Numbered from the stretch's first letter, positions 8,600 through 17,260 are shown. The stretch: 64,000 nt of DNA from a bacterium (GCA_030425045.1 JAUHVL010000004.1:158402-222401); one strand, 5' to 3'. Notes: generated by a model from the sequence alone, not told the origin. Numbers and translations are program-made.

Positions 8600-9511
8600 T
8601 TACACTTTTTTTTCTATCACTCTTAGTTTAGCACTTCTTGAGCGAGAGTTCTCTTCAATTTCTTCATTTGAAGGTATTCTAGGCTTTTTTGTCAGTATGC
8701 GCAAAGTAGAGTCGTCAACTACTGCTTTTTTAAATTGATGTTTCACCACTCTGTCTTCTAAAGAATGGAAACTTATGACCGCAATCATTCCGCCTGGAGT
8801 TAGATATGAATACAAACTTGGTAACGTTTTTTCTACTACTTCAAGCTCTTTATTAACAGCAATTCTCAAAGCCTGAAATGTTTTCGTAGCGGGGTGAATA
8901 CGACCAAATCGTAATTTTTTTGGATAGGCGTGAAATACAATATTTTCTAACTGCTTAGTATTTTCGATTCTTCCTTCTTCTCTTTGAAAATTTCTGATGT
9001 TTTCCACAATCTGTTTGGAAAACCTCTCTTCACCATAGGTATAAAGAATTTCTAATAATTCTTCATCATCTAAACTTTCTAACAGATCACTTGCTGTATC
9101 AATTTCACTTGAAGGATTCATTCTCATATCAAGTGGCCCTTCAAAACGAAAAGAAAATCCTCTTTCGGGACTATCAAAATGATGACTAGAAACTCCTAGA
9201 TCCATTAAGATACCATCAAATTTTTTTTCTTTAGTTTCACTTTGCTGATCAAATGATGAGAAGTTTACAGGACAAATCGTAAGACGATCTTGGAGTTCAT
9301 CCGGTACTGTATTTTTTGCATTTTTTACAGCATCAGGGTCTTGATCAAAAGCGATGACTTTTGATTTTGGAAAATTCCTTAATAGGCTACATGTATGCCC
9401 AGCAGCTCCTAAGGTTAAATCCGCAAACAAAAGTTCTGCATTTTTATCGAATCTCGAAAAGAACTCAAGAACGTCCTTTTCCATCACCGAGTAATGTTCT
9501 TTATACTGCAC
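8600..9511 (-). CDS. rsmH: 16S rRNA (cytosine(1402)-N4)-methyltransferase
   Basis: This 303-residue SAM-dependent enzyme (MraW) methylates C1402 of 16S rRNA in the decoding centre. Motifs are HYSVMEKDVLEFF, the SAM site LTLGAAGHTCSLL, FDQDPDAV, GILMDLGVSSHHFD, RGFSFRFEGPLDMRM, HPATKTFQALRIAVN and VISFHSLEDRVVK. The start is GTG and shares one base with the TAG stop of mtnP, an end-to-start overlap implying coupled translation. The family normally opens dcw clusters after mraZ; no mraZ is visible here. Confidence 0.96.
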   Translation of the reverse strand: MQYKEHYSVMEKDVLEFFSRFDKNAELLFADLTLGAAGHTCSLLRNFPKSKVIAFDQDPDAVKNAKNTVPDELQDRLTICPVNFSSFDQQSETKEKKFDGILMDLGVSSHHFDSPERGFSFRFEGPLDMRMNPSSEIDTASDLLESLDDEELLEILYTYGEERFSKQIVENIRNFQREEGRIENTKQLENIVFHAYPKKLRFGRIHPATKTFQALRIAVNKELEVVEKTLPSLYSYLTPGGMIAVISFHSLEDRVVKHQFKKAVVDDSTLRILTKKPRIPSNEEIEENSRSRSAKLRVIEKKV

Positions 9512-10350
9512 TAGCTTTTTAACACCTTTACAATTTCTTTTTGTTCAGACGAAAGTCTCTCTTCTGGAGTTAAAATCGCATCAATATTTTCTTTTTTATA
9601 ATCAAACTTATTTTTATCGAGGTTGGGAATGAGATCTTTTAAGAGAAGATGGGCATTTTTATTGTTTTCTTTCATTACTTTCATAATTTCATCTAACGTA
9701 CAATGCTCTTCTTTCCAGCAATCATAATCAGTCACCATAGCAATTGTTGCGTAGGCCATGCCAGCCTCTTTTGCAAGATAAGATTCAGGAACATTGGTCA
9801 TTCCAATTACACTCGCGCCAAATCCACGATAAATTTCTGACTCCGCTTTTGAAGAAAACTGTGGTCCTTCAATACAAATATAACTGCCGCCTTTACTATA
9901 CTTCACTCCAACTTTCTCACAACTTTGAACCATTACTTCTTGAAGTTTAGCCTCCACAGGATTGGCAACTGAAACGTGTCCGACAATTCCATCTCCAAAA
10001 AATGATCTCTCTCTTTTTCCCTTGGTCCAATCAATAAACTGATCCACTAAAACAAACGTCGTTGGATTGAATTCTTCTTTCAAAGAACCTACTGCTGATA
10101 CAGAGACCAAGTAATTAACGCCCAGCTTCTTTAAGGCATAAATATTGGCACGATAGTTAATTTCATGGGGCAATAACTTATGACCCTCTCCATGTCTGGC
10201 AAGAAAAAAGCAAGTTGAACCATCGACAACACCCTCTACAATTTCTCCACTTGGGCTACCGTAAGGTGTTTCAACATTGTGTTTTTTAACAACTTCCACT
10301 CCCTCAAGTTGATAAAGACCACTTCCACCAATTATTCCAATATTGCTCAT
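9511..10350 (-). CDS. mtnP: S-methyl-5'-thioadenosine phosphorylase
   Basis: This 279-residue purine phosphorylase family protein splits methylthioadenosine into adenine and methylthioribose 1-phosphate. The sequence shows the N-terminal GIIGGSGLYQLEG, LARHGEGHKLLPHEINYRANIYA split by normal insertions, CIEGPQFSSKAES, the specificity segment VIGMTNVPESYLAKEAGMAYATIAMVTDYDCW and a C-terminal helical tail, all typical of the MTAP branch. GGAGG precedes the ATG at good distance. It is the first gene of the dcw transcript, and a divergent gene starts 89 bases away. Linkage of methionine salvage to dcw genes is unusual but may just be operon sharing. Confidence 0.92.
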   Translation of the reverse strand: MSNIGIIGGSGLYQLEGVEVVKKHNVETPYGSPSGEIVEGVVDGSTCFFLARHGEGHKLLPHEINYRANIYALKKLGVNYLVSVSAVGSLKEEFNPTTFVLVDQFIDWTKGKRERSFFGDGIVGHVSVANPVEAKLQEVMVQSCEKVGVKYSKGGSYICIEGPQFSSKAESEIYRGFGASVIGMTNVPESYLAKEAGMAYATIAMVTDYDCWKEEHCTLDEIMKVMKENNKNAHLLLKDLIPNLDKNKFDYKKENIDAILTPEERLSSEQKEIVKVLKS

Positions 10351-10439
10351 TTTGCCTCCTAAAATCTTTTAAACCTCACGGAGTATACCGATCTTTACAA
10401 TAATAGAAAAGTCACATCAGTTTGTGGTACCCTTTGGAG

Positions 10440-11603
10440 ATGATAAGGGATTATCGCAAAAGAAAATTACAGCAAGCTTTTGATCTGAGTGTTGATGATT
10501 TACAAAATCAAGTTAAAGATCTGATCGATACCAAAGATCCGGCAAAGGTACTTCACTTAGTTAAAAATACTATTAACTCCACGGTTTGGATTGGAAGAAA
10601 TGCCATTGATTACGGTGCCTCTCACCTTAATCCTGAAAAGCATAATGAAAAAATCATTCCGCCGACCTCGTTAGAAATAGAGCTACTCGAAGATATTACA
10701 AATAAAAAAAATATCTCTCCAACGAGGGCAACTTTCTCTGAAATTTTTAAAGTAATATTTAATGAGAGAATTTTTTCTCACTATGATCATTCATATCAGC
10801 CTATTACGACGATACCAAAAATCTCATCAACTCTAGTTCTTGTTCCTGGAGTCTTCAATGAAGTTTTTTCTTCAGCTGCTTTTGAAAGAGGTGCAAAACA
10901 TCTTGAAAAAAGCTTTGGTATTAAATACTTTTCTCCCAAAGTTAAGGGAACGAAAAGTGCTGAAGAAAATGCTCATCAATTAGCTGAACAGATCATTCAT
11001 TACTCAGAAAAAAACTCTGACGAACGCCTTTGGGTATTGGCATTTTCAAAAGGTGGTATTGATTGTTTTCGTTTTCTAAAAGATCATCATGAATTTGCTT
11101 CAAATAATATTGATGGAATCTCAACAATAGCAACTCCCATTATGGGTACATCACATTTCGAACATCGCTTAATAAAAATAGCTAATAAAATTCATGAATA
11201 TGATGACAACTTTCTTTATAAGACGATCGATGATCGTCTTGATATTCTTTTTAAGGACATTCAAAAATCTTTAGCAAGTGATTATCAAGTTAAATGGTTT
11301 GAAAATAATTACGACAAACTTCCGCCAAATTTATTTTACACCGCCTTAGCTCTTGAATCTGATTGGTATGATAGTCATATCTGGATGATCATCACGAAAG
11401 CTTTTCTTCAAAGTAAAAGTATAAATGATGGCGTAGTTGATATTGAAAATGCTTTTTTTCCTGAATATTTTAATGGTATCAATTTAGGAGTAATTTCAGG
11501 ACATCACCTTGTCGGTAATCGATCAAGTAAATTCAATCAAGAAGCTCTTCTTGAAACTTTTATCATTTTTTTGGAATACTGCGGACTACTTAAGGAGAAG
11601 TAG
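10440..11603 (+). CDS. Putative alpha/beta-hydrolase-like protein
   Basis: This is a 387-residue cytoplasmic protein from ATG 10440. In-frame TTG codons at 10422 and 10434 are alternatives, and no start has a well-spaced ribosome site. The central part resembles an alpha/beta hydrolase: strand STLVLVPGVFNEVF, a helix, then LWVLAFSKGGIDCFRFL with a possible nucleophile-elbow Ser (about residue 202) in A-F-S-K-G-G, followed by ISTIATPIMGTSHFEH. A late Asp (DGVVDIEN) and His (SGHHLVGN) could complete a triad. There is no signal peptide. Its 3' end overlaps mglA convergently by 14 bases. Esterase or lipase is the best guess; no specific family is recognised. Confidence 0.65.
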   Translation: MIRDYRKRKLQQAFDLSVDDLQNQVKDLIDTKDPAKVLHLVKNTINSTVWIGRNAIDYGASHLNPEKHNEKIIPPTSLEIELLEDITNKKNISPTRATFSEIFKVIFNERIFSHYDHSYQPITTIPKISSTLVLVPGVFNEVFSSAAFERGAKHLEKSFGIKYFSPKVKGTKSAEENAHQLAEQIIHYSEKNSDERLWVLAFSKGGIDCFRFLKDHHEFASNNIDGISTIATPIMGTSHFEHRLIKIANKIHEYDDNFLYKTIDDRLDILFKDIQKSLASDYQVKWFENNYDKLPPNLFYTALALESDWYDSHIWMIITKAFLQSKSINDGVVDIENAFFPEYFNGINLGVISGHHLVGNRSSKFNQEALLETFIIFLEYCGLLKEK

Positions 11604-12201
11604 AATTCTCGTTAATAGCCCCACCTTTGATATTCATCAGCACTTGTTTCGAAACAGCCTTTAATGTTTCAAAGACGCCCTCTCCACTTATGGCCACAGA
11701 TGAAAAAGATGGAACGTTCCACTTATTAAGTTTTTCATTCATGTCTTCTTCACTCATAACGTTTGAGAGATCTCTTTTATTCCATTGCATAACGAGAGGG
11801 ATCGTATTGATATCATAACCTTGCTCTGCGAGGTTCGCTTCAAGAGAAGCTAAGCTCTTTAAGTTTTCTTCTAGTTTTTCGACTTGAGAATCTGCAACGA
11901 AAATTAATCCATCAACTCCTCTCAACACTAATTTTCTACTAGCCTCATAAAAAACCTGTCCCGGAACAGTATAGAGATGGAATCTCGTTTTAAAACCTCT
12001 GATTTCCCCTAGATTTAACGGTAGAAAATCAAAAAACAATGTTCGCTCATTATCGGAGTTTAAACTAATCACCTGGCCTTTATGATCACCACTTGTTTTC
12101 TTGTAAATGTATTGAATATTTGTTGTTTTTCCACCAAGACCTGGCCCGTAATAAACAATTTTACAATTTATCTCTTTAGAAATGTAATTTACAAATGACA
12201 T
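11590..12201 (-). CDS. mglA: MglA-type small Ras-like GTPase
   Basis: This 203-residue GTPase starts MSFVNYISKEINCKIVYYG and has the P-loop GPGLGGKTTN (19-28). The rest is a modified switch region (FDFLPLNLGEIRGFKTRFHLYTVPGQ) with the MglA-typical TVPGQ in place of DxxGQ, and the base-specificity motif WNKRDL. In Myxococcus MglA with its GAP MglB sets front-rear polarity; Bdellovibrio has MglA too. The upstream gene, overlapping by one base, encodes a roadblock protein that should be its regulator. Identification is strong; the biological role here (motility, polarity or prey entry) is inference. Confidence 0.93.
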   Translation of the reverse strand: MSFVNYISKEINCKIVYYGPGLGGKTTNIQYIYKKTSGDHKGQVISLNSDNERTLFFDFLPLNLGEIRGFKTRFHLYTVPGQVFYEASRKLVLRGVDGLIFVADSQVEKLEENLKSLASLEANLAEQGYDINTIPLVMQWNKRDLSNVMSEEDMNEKLNKWNVPSFSSVAISGEGVFETLKAVSKQVLMNIKGGAINENSTSP

Positions 12202-12680
12202 TAAAGCCTCACTTCTTTAAACAACTGATCAATTTCATGATCTTTGATATCGTTGAATAAAAATTCTTCTTTTAGTTTAGTTTCAAAAATTTCTTTATGG
12301 TCGACAAGATGATTAACAAGTGATCGAAAAACGATTTTATTCATACCTGGATTCATGTGATTTCTATATAGATTAATTAAAAAATATTCATGATCTTTTA
12401 CAGGGATAGGTAAAATAAACAAGCCATTATTAGATGAAGAAAAATCTAATCTAAAGTCTTCTGCTCCATCAAGTTTATACATCGTTGCAAGCTGGACCGC
12501 AGCCTGACACAATCCTCCCGAAAGAGCACCTAACTCTTGTCCTGATCTAATTTCATCTGACAGGTTTTTATAGACGATTATCCCATCTCTACTAAAGATG
12601 AAAAAATCGCAGTCCATAATTTTTTCAAGTCCTTTGAAATTCTTTATTGCATTAAATAACTTTTCGTTTAACGTTTTCAT
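12201..12680 (-). CDS. mglB: Roadblock/LC7 domain protein, MglB-like
   Basis: This 159-residue cytoplasmic protein has a roadblock-type alpha/beta fold in its first 120 residues: FFIFSRDGIIVYKNLS, the helix SGQELGALSGGLCQAAVQLA, then DFSSSNNGLFILPIPVKD and YFLINLYRN. The remaining 40 residues are helical. Its stop overlaps the mglA start by one base, the arrangement expected of a MglB GAP with its GTPase. It follows recR by 3 bases, so the polarity module appears to be transcribed with dnaX-ybaB-recR. The symbol is assigned by context and domain, not by close similarity. Confidence 0.75.
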   Translation of the reverse strand: MKTLNEKLFNAIKNFKGLEKIMDCDFFIFSRDGIIVYKNLSDEIRSGQELGALSGGLCQAAVQLATMYKLDGAEDFRLDFSSSNNGLFILPIPVKDHEYFLINLYRNHMNPGMNKIVFRSLVNHLVDHKEIFETKLKEEFLFNDIKDHEIDQLFKEVRL

Positions 12681-12683
12681 CTT

Positions 12684-13280
12684 CTACATCTGCTTTCTAT
12701 TTTCTAATGCTTTACTAATTGTTAAACCATCTAGGTACTCAAGTGAACCGCCAACTGGTATACCAAAGCCGATACGATCAATGACAATATCCTGACTAAC
12801 GATTTGTCTGATATATGAGCATGTCGCATCTCCCTCGACCGAAGGATTTATCGCAAGAATAATATTTTTAACATTGTGGCTTTCTATTCTTTTCACCAAG
12901 AGATCTAAATTGAGTTCATTAGGCCCAATTCCTAAAAGAGGATTCAGTACTCCACCAAGAATATGATATGTCCCTTGGTAGTTATCACTTTTTTCGATGG
13001 CCAAAGCGTCTATAATATTTTCGACCACACAAATTGTTCCTTGAGATACACGCTCTTCAGAGCTGCATATACTACAAATTTTTTCATCGGCGTACATGCC
13101 ACAACTTTCACATTTTTGAATATTCAAAAGATCATCAAAACTTTGAGAAAAGTCTTTAATCTCCTCAGCCCTCCAATTTAGAAGCGCAAGAACCTGTCTC
13201 GTAGCTGTTTTTTCACCAACTCCGGGAATCCGTGACAATTGTGCAATAGCTTCTTTAATAGAATCGGGGAGATCAAACAT
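12684..13280 (-). CDS. recR: Recombination mediator protein RecR
   Basis: This 198-residue protein (typical length) has an N-terminal HhH region (LSRIPGVGEKTATRQVLALL), the four-Cys zinc site CESCGMYADEKICSIC, a Toprim domain (ICVVENIIDALAIEKS, YHILGGVLNPLLGIGPNEL, NIILAINPSVEGDATC) and a Walker-like C-terminus (RIGFGIPVGGSLEYLDG). RecR loads RecA on gapped DNA with RecFO. The dnaX-ybaB-recR order is one of the most conserved bacterial gene strings. It overlaps ybaB by one base. Confidence 0.96.
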   Translation of the reverse strand: MFDLPDSIKEAIAQLSRIPGVGEKTATRQVLALLNWRAEEIKDFSQSFDDLLNIQKCESCGMYADEKICSICSSEERVSQGTICVVENIIDALAIEKSDNYQGTYHILGGVLNPLLGIGPNELNLDLLVKRIESHNVKNIILAINPSVEGDATCSYIRQIVSQDIVIDRIGFGIPVGGSLEYLDGLTISKALENRKQM

Positions 13281-13594
13281 TAAAACATTCCAGGTATATT
13301 AATCCCACCAGTTACTTTAGACATAGCACTTGAAACCATATCTTGAGATTCTCTTACTGCTTGATTAACTGCTGTTTTAACAAGTTCTTCTAACATTCCG
13401 ACATCTGTAGGATCAACACATTCTTTATCAATCGTAATTTCTAGAATTTCTTGTTTACCATTAACTTTAATCTTAATCATTCCACCACCAGATGAAATAT
13501 CTAACTCACGTGCCTCTAATTCTTTTTGAAGCGTTGTGATTTTTTGCTGCATTTGTTGAGCTTGCTTTAAAAGATTATTCATGTTCTTGGCCAT
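13280..13594 (-). CDS. ybaB: YbaB/EbfC nucleoid-associated protein
   Basis: This 104-residue dimeric DNA-binding protein has an N-terminal helix rich in Gln and Lys (NLLKQAQQMQQKITTLQKELE), strands with IKVNGKQEILEITIDKECV and a C-terminal helix (AVNQAVRESQDMVSSAMSKV), ending in the Gly-Met-Phe typical of the family. The location between dnaX and recR is the classical one, with a 7-base gap to dnaX and a one-base overlap with recR. Family members bind DNA broadly and alter nucleoid structure. Confidence 0.95.
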   Translation of the reverse strand: MAKNMNNLLKQAQQMQQKITTLQKELEARELDISSGGGMIKIKVNGKQEILEITIDKECVDPTDVGMLEELVKTAVNQAVRESQDMVSSAMSKVTGGINIPGMF

Positions 13595-13601
13595 AACTAC
13601 C

Positions 13602-15149
13602 TCATTCCTTAAGTTTTATATTTTCAATTTTTGTATCAAATATTTTTTGTGCATGTTTTATCATTGAGTGACTTGCAATTTTTTCTTTCTTCTCTTTTTC
13701 AATGGTCAGTCTCTTATCTTCTTCAACTTCAGCAACAGTCTTAAACTCTGACTCGTCTTCTCTCACCAAAGAAACAACATTAATCTTATTTTCAATATTT
13801 TCATCTTCAACATACTCACTCAACAGTTGAGATAATTTACTTCTACTATCTTTTTCATCTAAGTAATCAAAGAAAACCTTCGATTCTTTTGGAAAGCCGA
13901 TTTCAAAATAAACATTTTCCTCTGTCACAAGAGTCTTATCTGTGCTGTTACCATGCTCAAGATTTGTATAAAGACCAGGTGAACGCTCTTTCACAAAGTT
14001 TAAAAAGTCTCTATAACTGAGTACTTTTTTTTCAACAATGGGTTCAGGTTCACTTATTACAGGTTCATCGCTTTGAACTGTTTTTTTTTCTGGAGCTTCA
14101 TGCTGAGTATTAAAAAACTCTCTTCGTAGCGCAATTTTTTTCAACACAATCATCACAACTTTTTCAGCATATGAGTTTTCTAAGGCCCACTGAAATTCTT
14201 TTGACATGGTCTCGTAAATCCAAAAAAGTTCTGCATTAGGATTTTTTGAATCTTCTGCAAGAAGTCTCTTATACATTTGATTTAATAAATCACGACAAAT
14301 ATTTTCAACAGCAATATTTTCTGAAAGCAGACTGAAATAAGTACTTTGAGCGGTTTCAATATTTCCGCTATAGAGAGCATCTAAAATCGAATGAATTGTT
14401 CCCTCTTTGGCAATCCCCAAAGCTGTCGCAACAGAAGCTTCATCTATTTTTCCCGTGAGTGAAAAACTTAAAACTTGATCAAGTAGAGAGAGAGTATCTC
14501 GAAATGAACCTTCTCCCATTTCACAGATTCCCTCTAAAAGAGAGTCTCTTTCTATTTCAACATTTTCTTTTTCACAAATAGATTTTGCATGTTTAAACAA
14601 TGTCTCAACAGAAGCATTTCTAAAGTCGAAGCGTAAACATCGTGAAAGAACAGTACTTAAAAGCTTATGCGGCTCTGTCGTCGCAAAAATAAAAACAACA
14701 TGCTTTGGCGGTTCTTCTAACGTTTTCAAAAGAGCGTTGAAGGCACTAGTAGAAAGCATATGAACTTCATCGATGATATAAACTTTATATTCACCAAACG
14801 AAGGAAGTCCTCGTACCGTTTGCACAAGTTCTCTAATATCATCAACGCTATTGTTTGAAGCACCATCTATTTCAAAAACATTTAATGAACTTCCACTATC
14901 GAAATCGATACACCCATTACAAGAATTACAAGGGTTACTATCAGCAGTTAAATTTTCACAACGAAGGGCCTTAGCAAACAATCTAGCGACAGATGTTTTT
15001 CCAATCCCTCTTGTCCCCGTGAGAAGATAGGCATGACCCACTCTTTTTCGTGATAAAGCATTTTGCAATGACCTCGTTATATGATCTTGGCCTATGACTT
15101 CACTAAATTTACTAGGTCTCCATTTACGAGACAGAACTTGATACGACAC
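13602..15149 (-). CDS. dnaX: DNA polymerase III subunit gamma/tau
   Basis: This 515-residue clamp-loader ATPase starts MSYQVLSRKWRPSKFSEVIGQ. It has the Walker A GTRGIGKTS (45-53), a zinc module (Cys-64, -74, -77, -80), the Walker B IIDEVHMLS, sensor FATTEPHKLLSTVLSRC with the SRC arginine finger, and the helical collar. The C-terminal 150 residues are low in similarity and acidic/charged, as is usual for tau regions. No slippery A-run frameshift signal stands out. It lies downstream of the SRP RNA gene, a common neighbour order. Confidence 0.95.
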   Translation of the reverse strand: MSYQVLSRKWRPSKFSEVIGQDHITRSLQNALSRKRVGHAYLLTGTRGIGKTSVARLFAKALRCENLTADSNPCNSCNGCIDFDSGSSLNVFEIDGASNNSVDDIRELVQTVRGLPSFGEYKVYIIDEVHMLSTSAFNALLKTLEEPPKHVVFIFATTEPHKLLSTVLSRCLRFDFRNASVETLFKHAKSICEKENVEIERDSLLEGICEMGEGSFRDTLSLLDQVLSFSLTGKIDEASVATALGIAKEGTIHSILDALYSGNIETAQSTYFSLLSENIAVENICRDLLNQMYKRLLAEDSKNPNAELFWIYETMSKEFQWALENSYAEKVVMIVLKKIALRREFFNTQHEAPEKKTVQSDEPVISEPEPIVEKKVLSYRDFLNFVKERSPGLYTNLEHGNSTDKTLVTEENVYFEIGFPKESKVFFDYLDEKDSRSKLSQLLSEYVEDENIENKINVVSLVREDESEFKTVAEVEEDKRLTIEKEKKEKIASHSMIKHAQKIFDTKIENIKLKE

Positions 15150-15220
15150 GTTATAACCTATTCATTCATTCGAAAATATGATCATACTTGCGCGAGAAAA
15201 GACTGGAAAGGCTTAGAGTG

Positions 15221-15320
15221 AAAAAGCGGCAGTCAGAACTGACACAATAGCTCAAAGCTACCGTTGCTTCCTTCCGGACCTGGCGGAGTTCACCCGAAAC
15301 TACTCGCCAGCCTGACTACC
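15221..15320 (-). ncRNA. ffs: Signal recognition particle RNA (4.5S, small type)
   Basis: The minus strand reads a single long hairpin of about 100 nt. The 5' arm starts GGTAGTCAGGCTGGCGAGTAG. The conserved apical domain contains CCAGGTCCGGAAGGAAGCA with the GGAA tetraloop that binds Ffh. The closing 3' arm CTGACTGCC pairs with GGTAGTCAG. It ends in CGCTTTTT, which resembles an intrinsic stop. The RNA scaffolds SRP for co-translational membrane targeting. No Alu domain is present. The 5' end is placed from the promoter and the terminal pairing. Confidence 0.96.
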
Positions 15321-15327
15321 GTTTGAA

Positions 15328-15356
15328 GTTTTATAAATAACTTAGGGTGCTGTCAA
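15328..15356 (-). promoter_or_regulatory. Housekeeping-sigma promoter of the SRP RNA gene
   Basis: On the minus strand a perfect TTGACA (15351-15356) lies 17 bases before TAAAAC (15328-15333), with an overlapping TATAAA one frame earlier. The predicted start falls about 7 bases further at the first G of the SRP RNA. Confidence 0.7.
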
Positions 15357-15379
15357 CAAATAACGCACAGCTGCAAGAC

Positions 15380-16477
15380 TTAGAGCTCCTCAAAGCTGCG
15401 GTTTTTTTCGCTCGAGCTGGTATAACTTATCTCTCCACAATTCATAGCACAGACTGATGACTTCTTTTTGTCGATATGATCGAAGTCACGCCAGCTTTTA
15501 ACCAACTCTTTTTTAAACCATTTATTATTGAGAACTTCTTTTAGAGACTTTGACTTAAGACAATTGAAGTATTCTCCGTATTCCGTCACTAAATTTTTAT
15601 GCATTTGTTCTGTTCTTTTATCAAGAGGCTTATATCCAATGCCAGCTAACCAAGTGCAAGGCCAAAGTTTTCCTTCAAAATCTAGAAACAAGCCATCTCC
15701 ATGAGCCTTAAACTTACAATTAATTGATGTTTTATCTACGTACTCATTCCAATCTTTATAAGTTTCTTTTACCTTTTCAAGTTCTTTAACAACCGAGCCT
15801 TTGTTTTTTTCCTCTTTCGGTTTTTCTACTTTTTCTTTTAATTCTTCAAAATCTTTAATTTCAACAAAACGATTTGTTCTTTTAACTGAAAAACGAATAA
15901 AACCCATTTCCTTAGCAAGCTTCCTAACGTCTTCAACTTGATGCTCGTTATGTTTAAAAACAAGCATATCCCATCGGGCCCTTCCACCTGTTTCGATAAA
16001 AGCCGTAACGTTTCTCATTATCGTTTTCCAATTAGAATTCACTCGATAGATATGATTTGTATCCTCTAGCCCATCGATTGAAAAAACGACTAAATCTTTT
16101 TTCCCATTTAAAACTTTTGCTACTTCTCTCCACCAGTCAGCATCTCGCATACTTCCACTTGTCACAAGATCTATACGCTCAAGACCAAGTGTCTTTAAAT
16201 ATTTTAACGCTGGTAAAAAAGTATCACTGGCAATAGCGTCCCCAAAGTTTCCACAAAAAAACACTCTTTTTAAATTGGGAAAGTTATCTCTATTAATAAT
16301 TTTTTTGTAATCATCTAAAGATAATTCTTTTCGAGGTAAAACAGAATCAAACTTACCGTTGTATACTCTTCCACATTGAGGACAAAGTAGGTTGCAAAAC
16401 GTTGTATGATCGACTTGAAGATATTCAACCTTCTTTGCATCTGCATATCTATAATCTTTAAAAAGATCCTTGAGCAT
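15380..16477 (-). CDS. Radical SAM/SPASM-like protein of unknown substrate
   Basis: This 365-residue protein has the radical SAM cluster motif C-x3-C-x2-C (Cys-28, -32, -35; TTFCNLLCPQCGR). It continues with a (beta/alpha) barrel (VFFCGNFGDAIAS, VFSIDGLEDTNHIYRVN) and a C-terminal region with extra Cys (INCKFKAHGDGLFLDFEGKLWPC, then SSVCAMNCGEI), like a SPASM/twitch domain that holds a second Fe-S cluster. A Lys/Glu-rich insertion (about 215-245) is low-complexity. It lies 4 bases after the SDR-like gene, so the two form a pair beginning next to tRNA-Ser. Peptide or sugar modification is possible; the substrate is unknown. Confidence 0.75.
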   Translation of the reverse strand: MLKDLFKDYRYADAKKVEYLQVDHTTFCNLLCPQCGRVYNGKFDSVLPRKELSLDDYKKIINRDNFPNLKRVFFCGNFGDAIASDTFLPALKYLKTLGLERIDLVTSGSMRDADWWREVAKVLNGKKDLVVFSIDGLEDTNHIYRVNSNWKTIMRNVTAFIETGGRARWDMLVFKHNEHQVEDVRKLAKEMGFIRFSVKRTNRFVEIKDFEELKEKVEKPKEEKNKGSVVKELEKVKETYKDWNEYVDKTSINCKFKAHGDGLFLDFEGKLWPCTWLAGIGYKPLDKRTEQMHKNLVTEYGEYFNCLKSKSLKEVLNNKWFKKELVKSWRDFDHIDKKKSSVCAMNCGEISYTSSSEKNRSFEEL

Positions 16478-16481
16478 ATTT

Positions 16482-17051
16482 TTAATTCTTTTTTAACTGA
16501 ACGGGATCAATCGACATCTCATTAATATTTACCGTTAAAGGCTGTGCCAAAAGCCACGAGATAACTTCTGTTATATAATTTAAATCAAGCTTATCAACAT
16601 CAGGATGCTTATCATTTGCTTTGATCGTATTGAGATGGCCTACAGATAAATAGGTAATTCTAAAATTTATAGGTTTTTCAGAATGCCCGCCACTACAGAG
16701 GTTTCCAAGATTTCGACAATAAGCTTTTAATGCTTTTTTCTCAATTGGGTAGATCCACTTGGTGCCTTTTACAGGAGTATCAGCACTACTGCCCATAACA
16801 ACAATTCTTCCAGCATGCTCATTTTCGACCCAAGCATTAATCACTTTTTCAAGAAGCTTGACCTGATTAAAACTATGAAGCGTACTACAACTGATATAGA
16901 CATCATGATTAAGTGTTTCTTTTGCAAACCGATCTTGATCATCTTCTTTTTGAAGCTTCCAATCATTAGACCTACTAGCAAACATTGCTTCAGGATATTT
17001 TTCTTTGATAGCACTTGCTAAACCATACTCTCCATTTCCACTTACAATCAT
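16482..17051 (-). CDS. Short-chain dehydrogenase/reductase-like protein
   Basis: This 189-residue compact Rossmann-fold protein has an N-terminal nucleotide-binding turn (VSGNGEYGLASAI), ISCSTLHSFNQ at the NNAG position, RIVVMGSSADTP providing the catalytic Ser and then a Y-x-x-x-K pair (IYPIEKKALKAY), so an active SDR is plausible. It is shorter than typical SDRs (about 250). Its partner is the radical SAM gene 4 bases downstream. Upstream is tRNA-Ser on the same strand, only about 46 bases away. Substrate unknown; the pairing suggests one pathway for a modified metabolite, peptide or sugar. Confidence 0.65.
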   Translation of the reverse strand: MIVSGNGEYGLASAIKEKYPEAMFASRSNDWKLQKEDDQDRFAKETLNHDVYISCSTLHSFNQVKLLEKVINAWVENEHAGRIVVMGSSADTPVKGTKWIYPIEKKALKAYCRNLGNLCSGGHSEKPINFRITYLSVGHLNTIKANDKHPDVDKLDLNYITEVISWLLAQPLTVNINEMSIDPVQLKKN

Positions 17052-17096
17052 ATTACTTCTCCATGTAAAACTGTGGTTCAGTAGGATAACAAAAGA

Positions 17097-17184
17097 TGGC
17101 GGAGGACAGGAGATTCGAACTCCCGAAGAGTTGCCCCTTACACGCTTTCCAAGCGTGCGCCTTCGACCACTCGGCCAATCCTCC
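17097..17184 (-). tRNA. tRNA-Ser (anticodon GGA)
   Basis: The cloverleaf runs from GGAGGATTGGCCGAGTGG. The anticodon stem CACGC/GCGTG encloses loop TTGGAAA (anticodon GGA, reading UCC/UCU). A long serine-type variable arm (AAGGGGCAACTCTT) follows, then a T arm with GTTCGAATC and an acceptor closing on GTCCTCC plus G. The CCA end is encoded (17097-17099). The length of 88 nt fits a class II tRNA. Confidence 0.97.
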
Positions 17185-17202
17185 GTTTGTATTATTGAGT
17201 AG

Positions 17203-17232
17203 TTAACATTCTTATTTTAAGCTGTCTATACA
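17203..17232 (+). promoter_or_regulatory. Possible promoter of the HEIIH secreted-protein gene
   Basis: TTAACA (17203-17208) lies 18 bases before TATACA (17227-17232), with a perfect TATAAT slightly downstream at 17234-17239. Either could serve as the -10 for the gene starting at 17261. No better match is seen in this gap. Confidence 0.3.
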
Positions 17233-17260
17233 TTATAATTTGTGCGTGATAGCTGGAACT

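Noticed and set aside
13602..13760. Programmed frameshift site in dnaX for a gamma product
   Set aside because: No A-rich slippery heptamer followed by a stem is seen in the region where tau/gamma switching is usual.
17005..17202. Plus-strand ORF of 65 codons across the tRNA-Ser gene
   Set aside because: It lies on the complement of the tRNA and the SDR gene 5' end, with low-complexity translation; no ribosome site.
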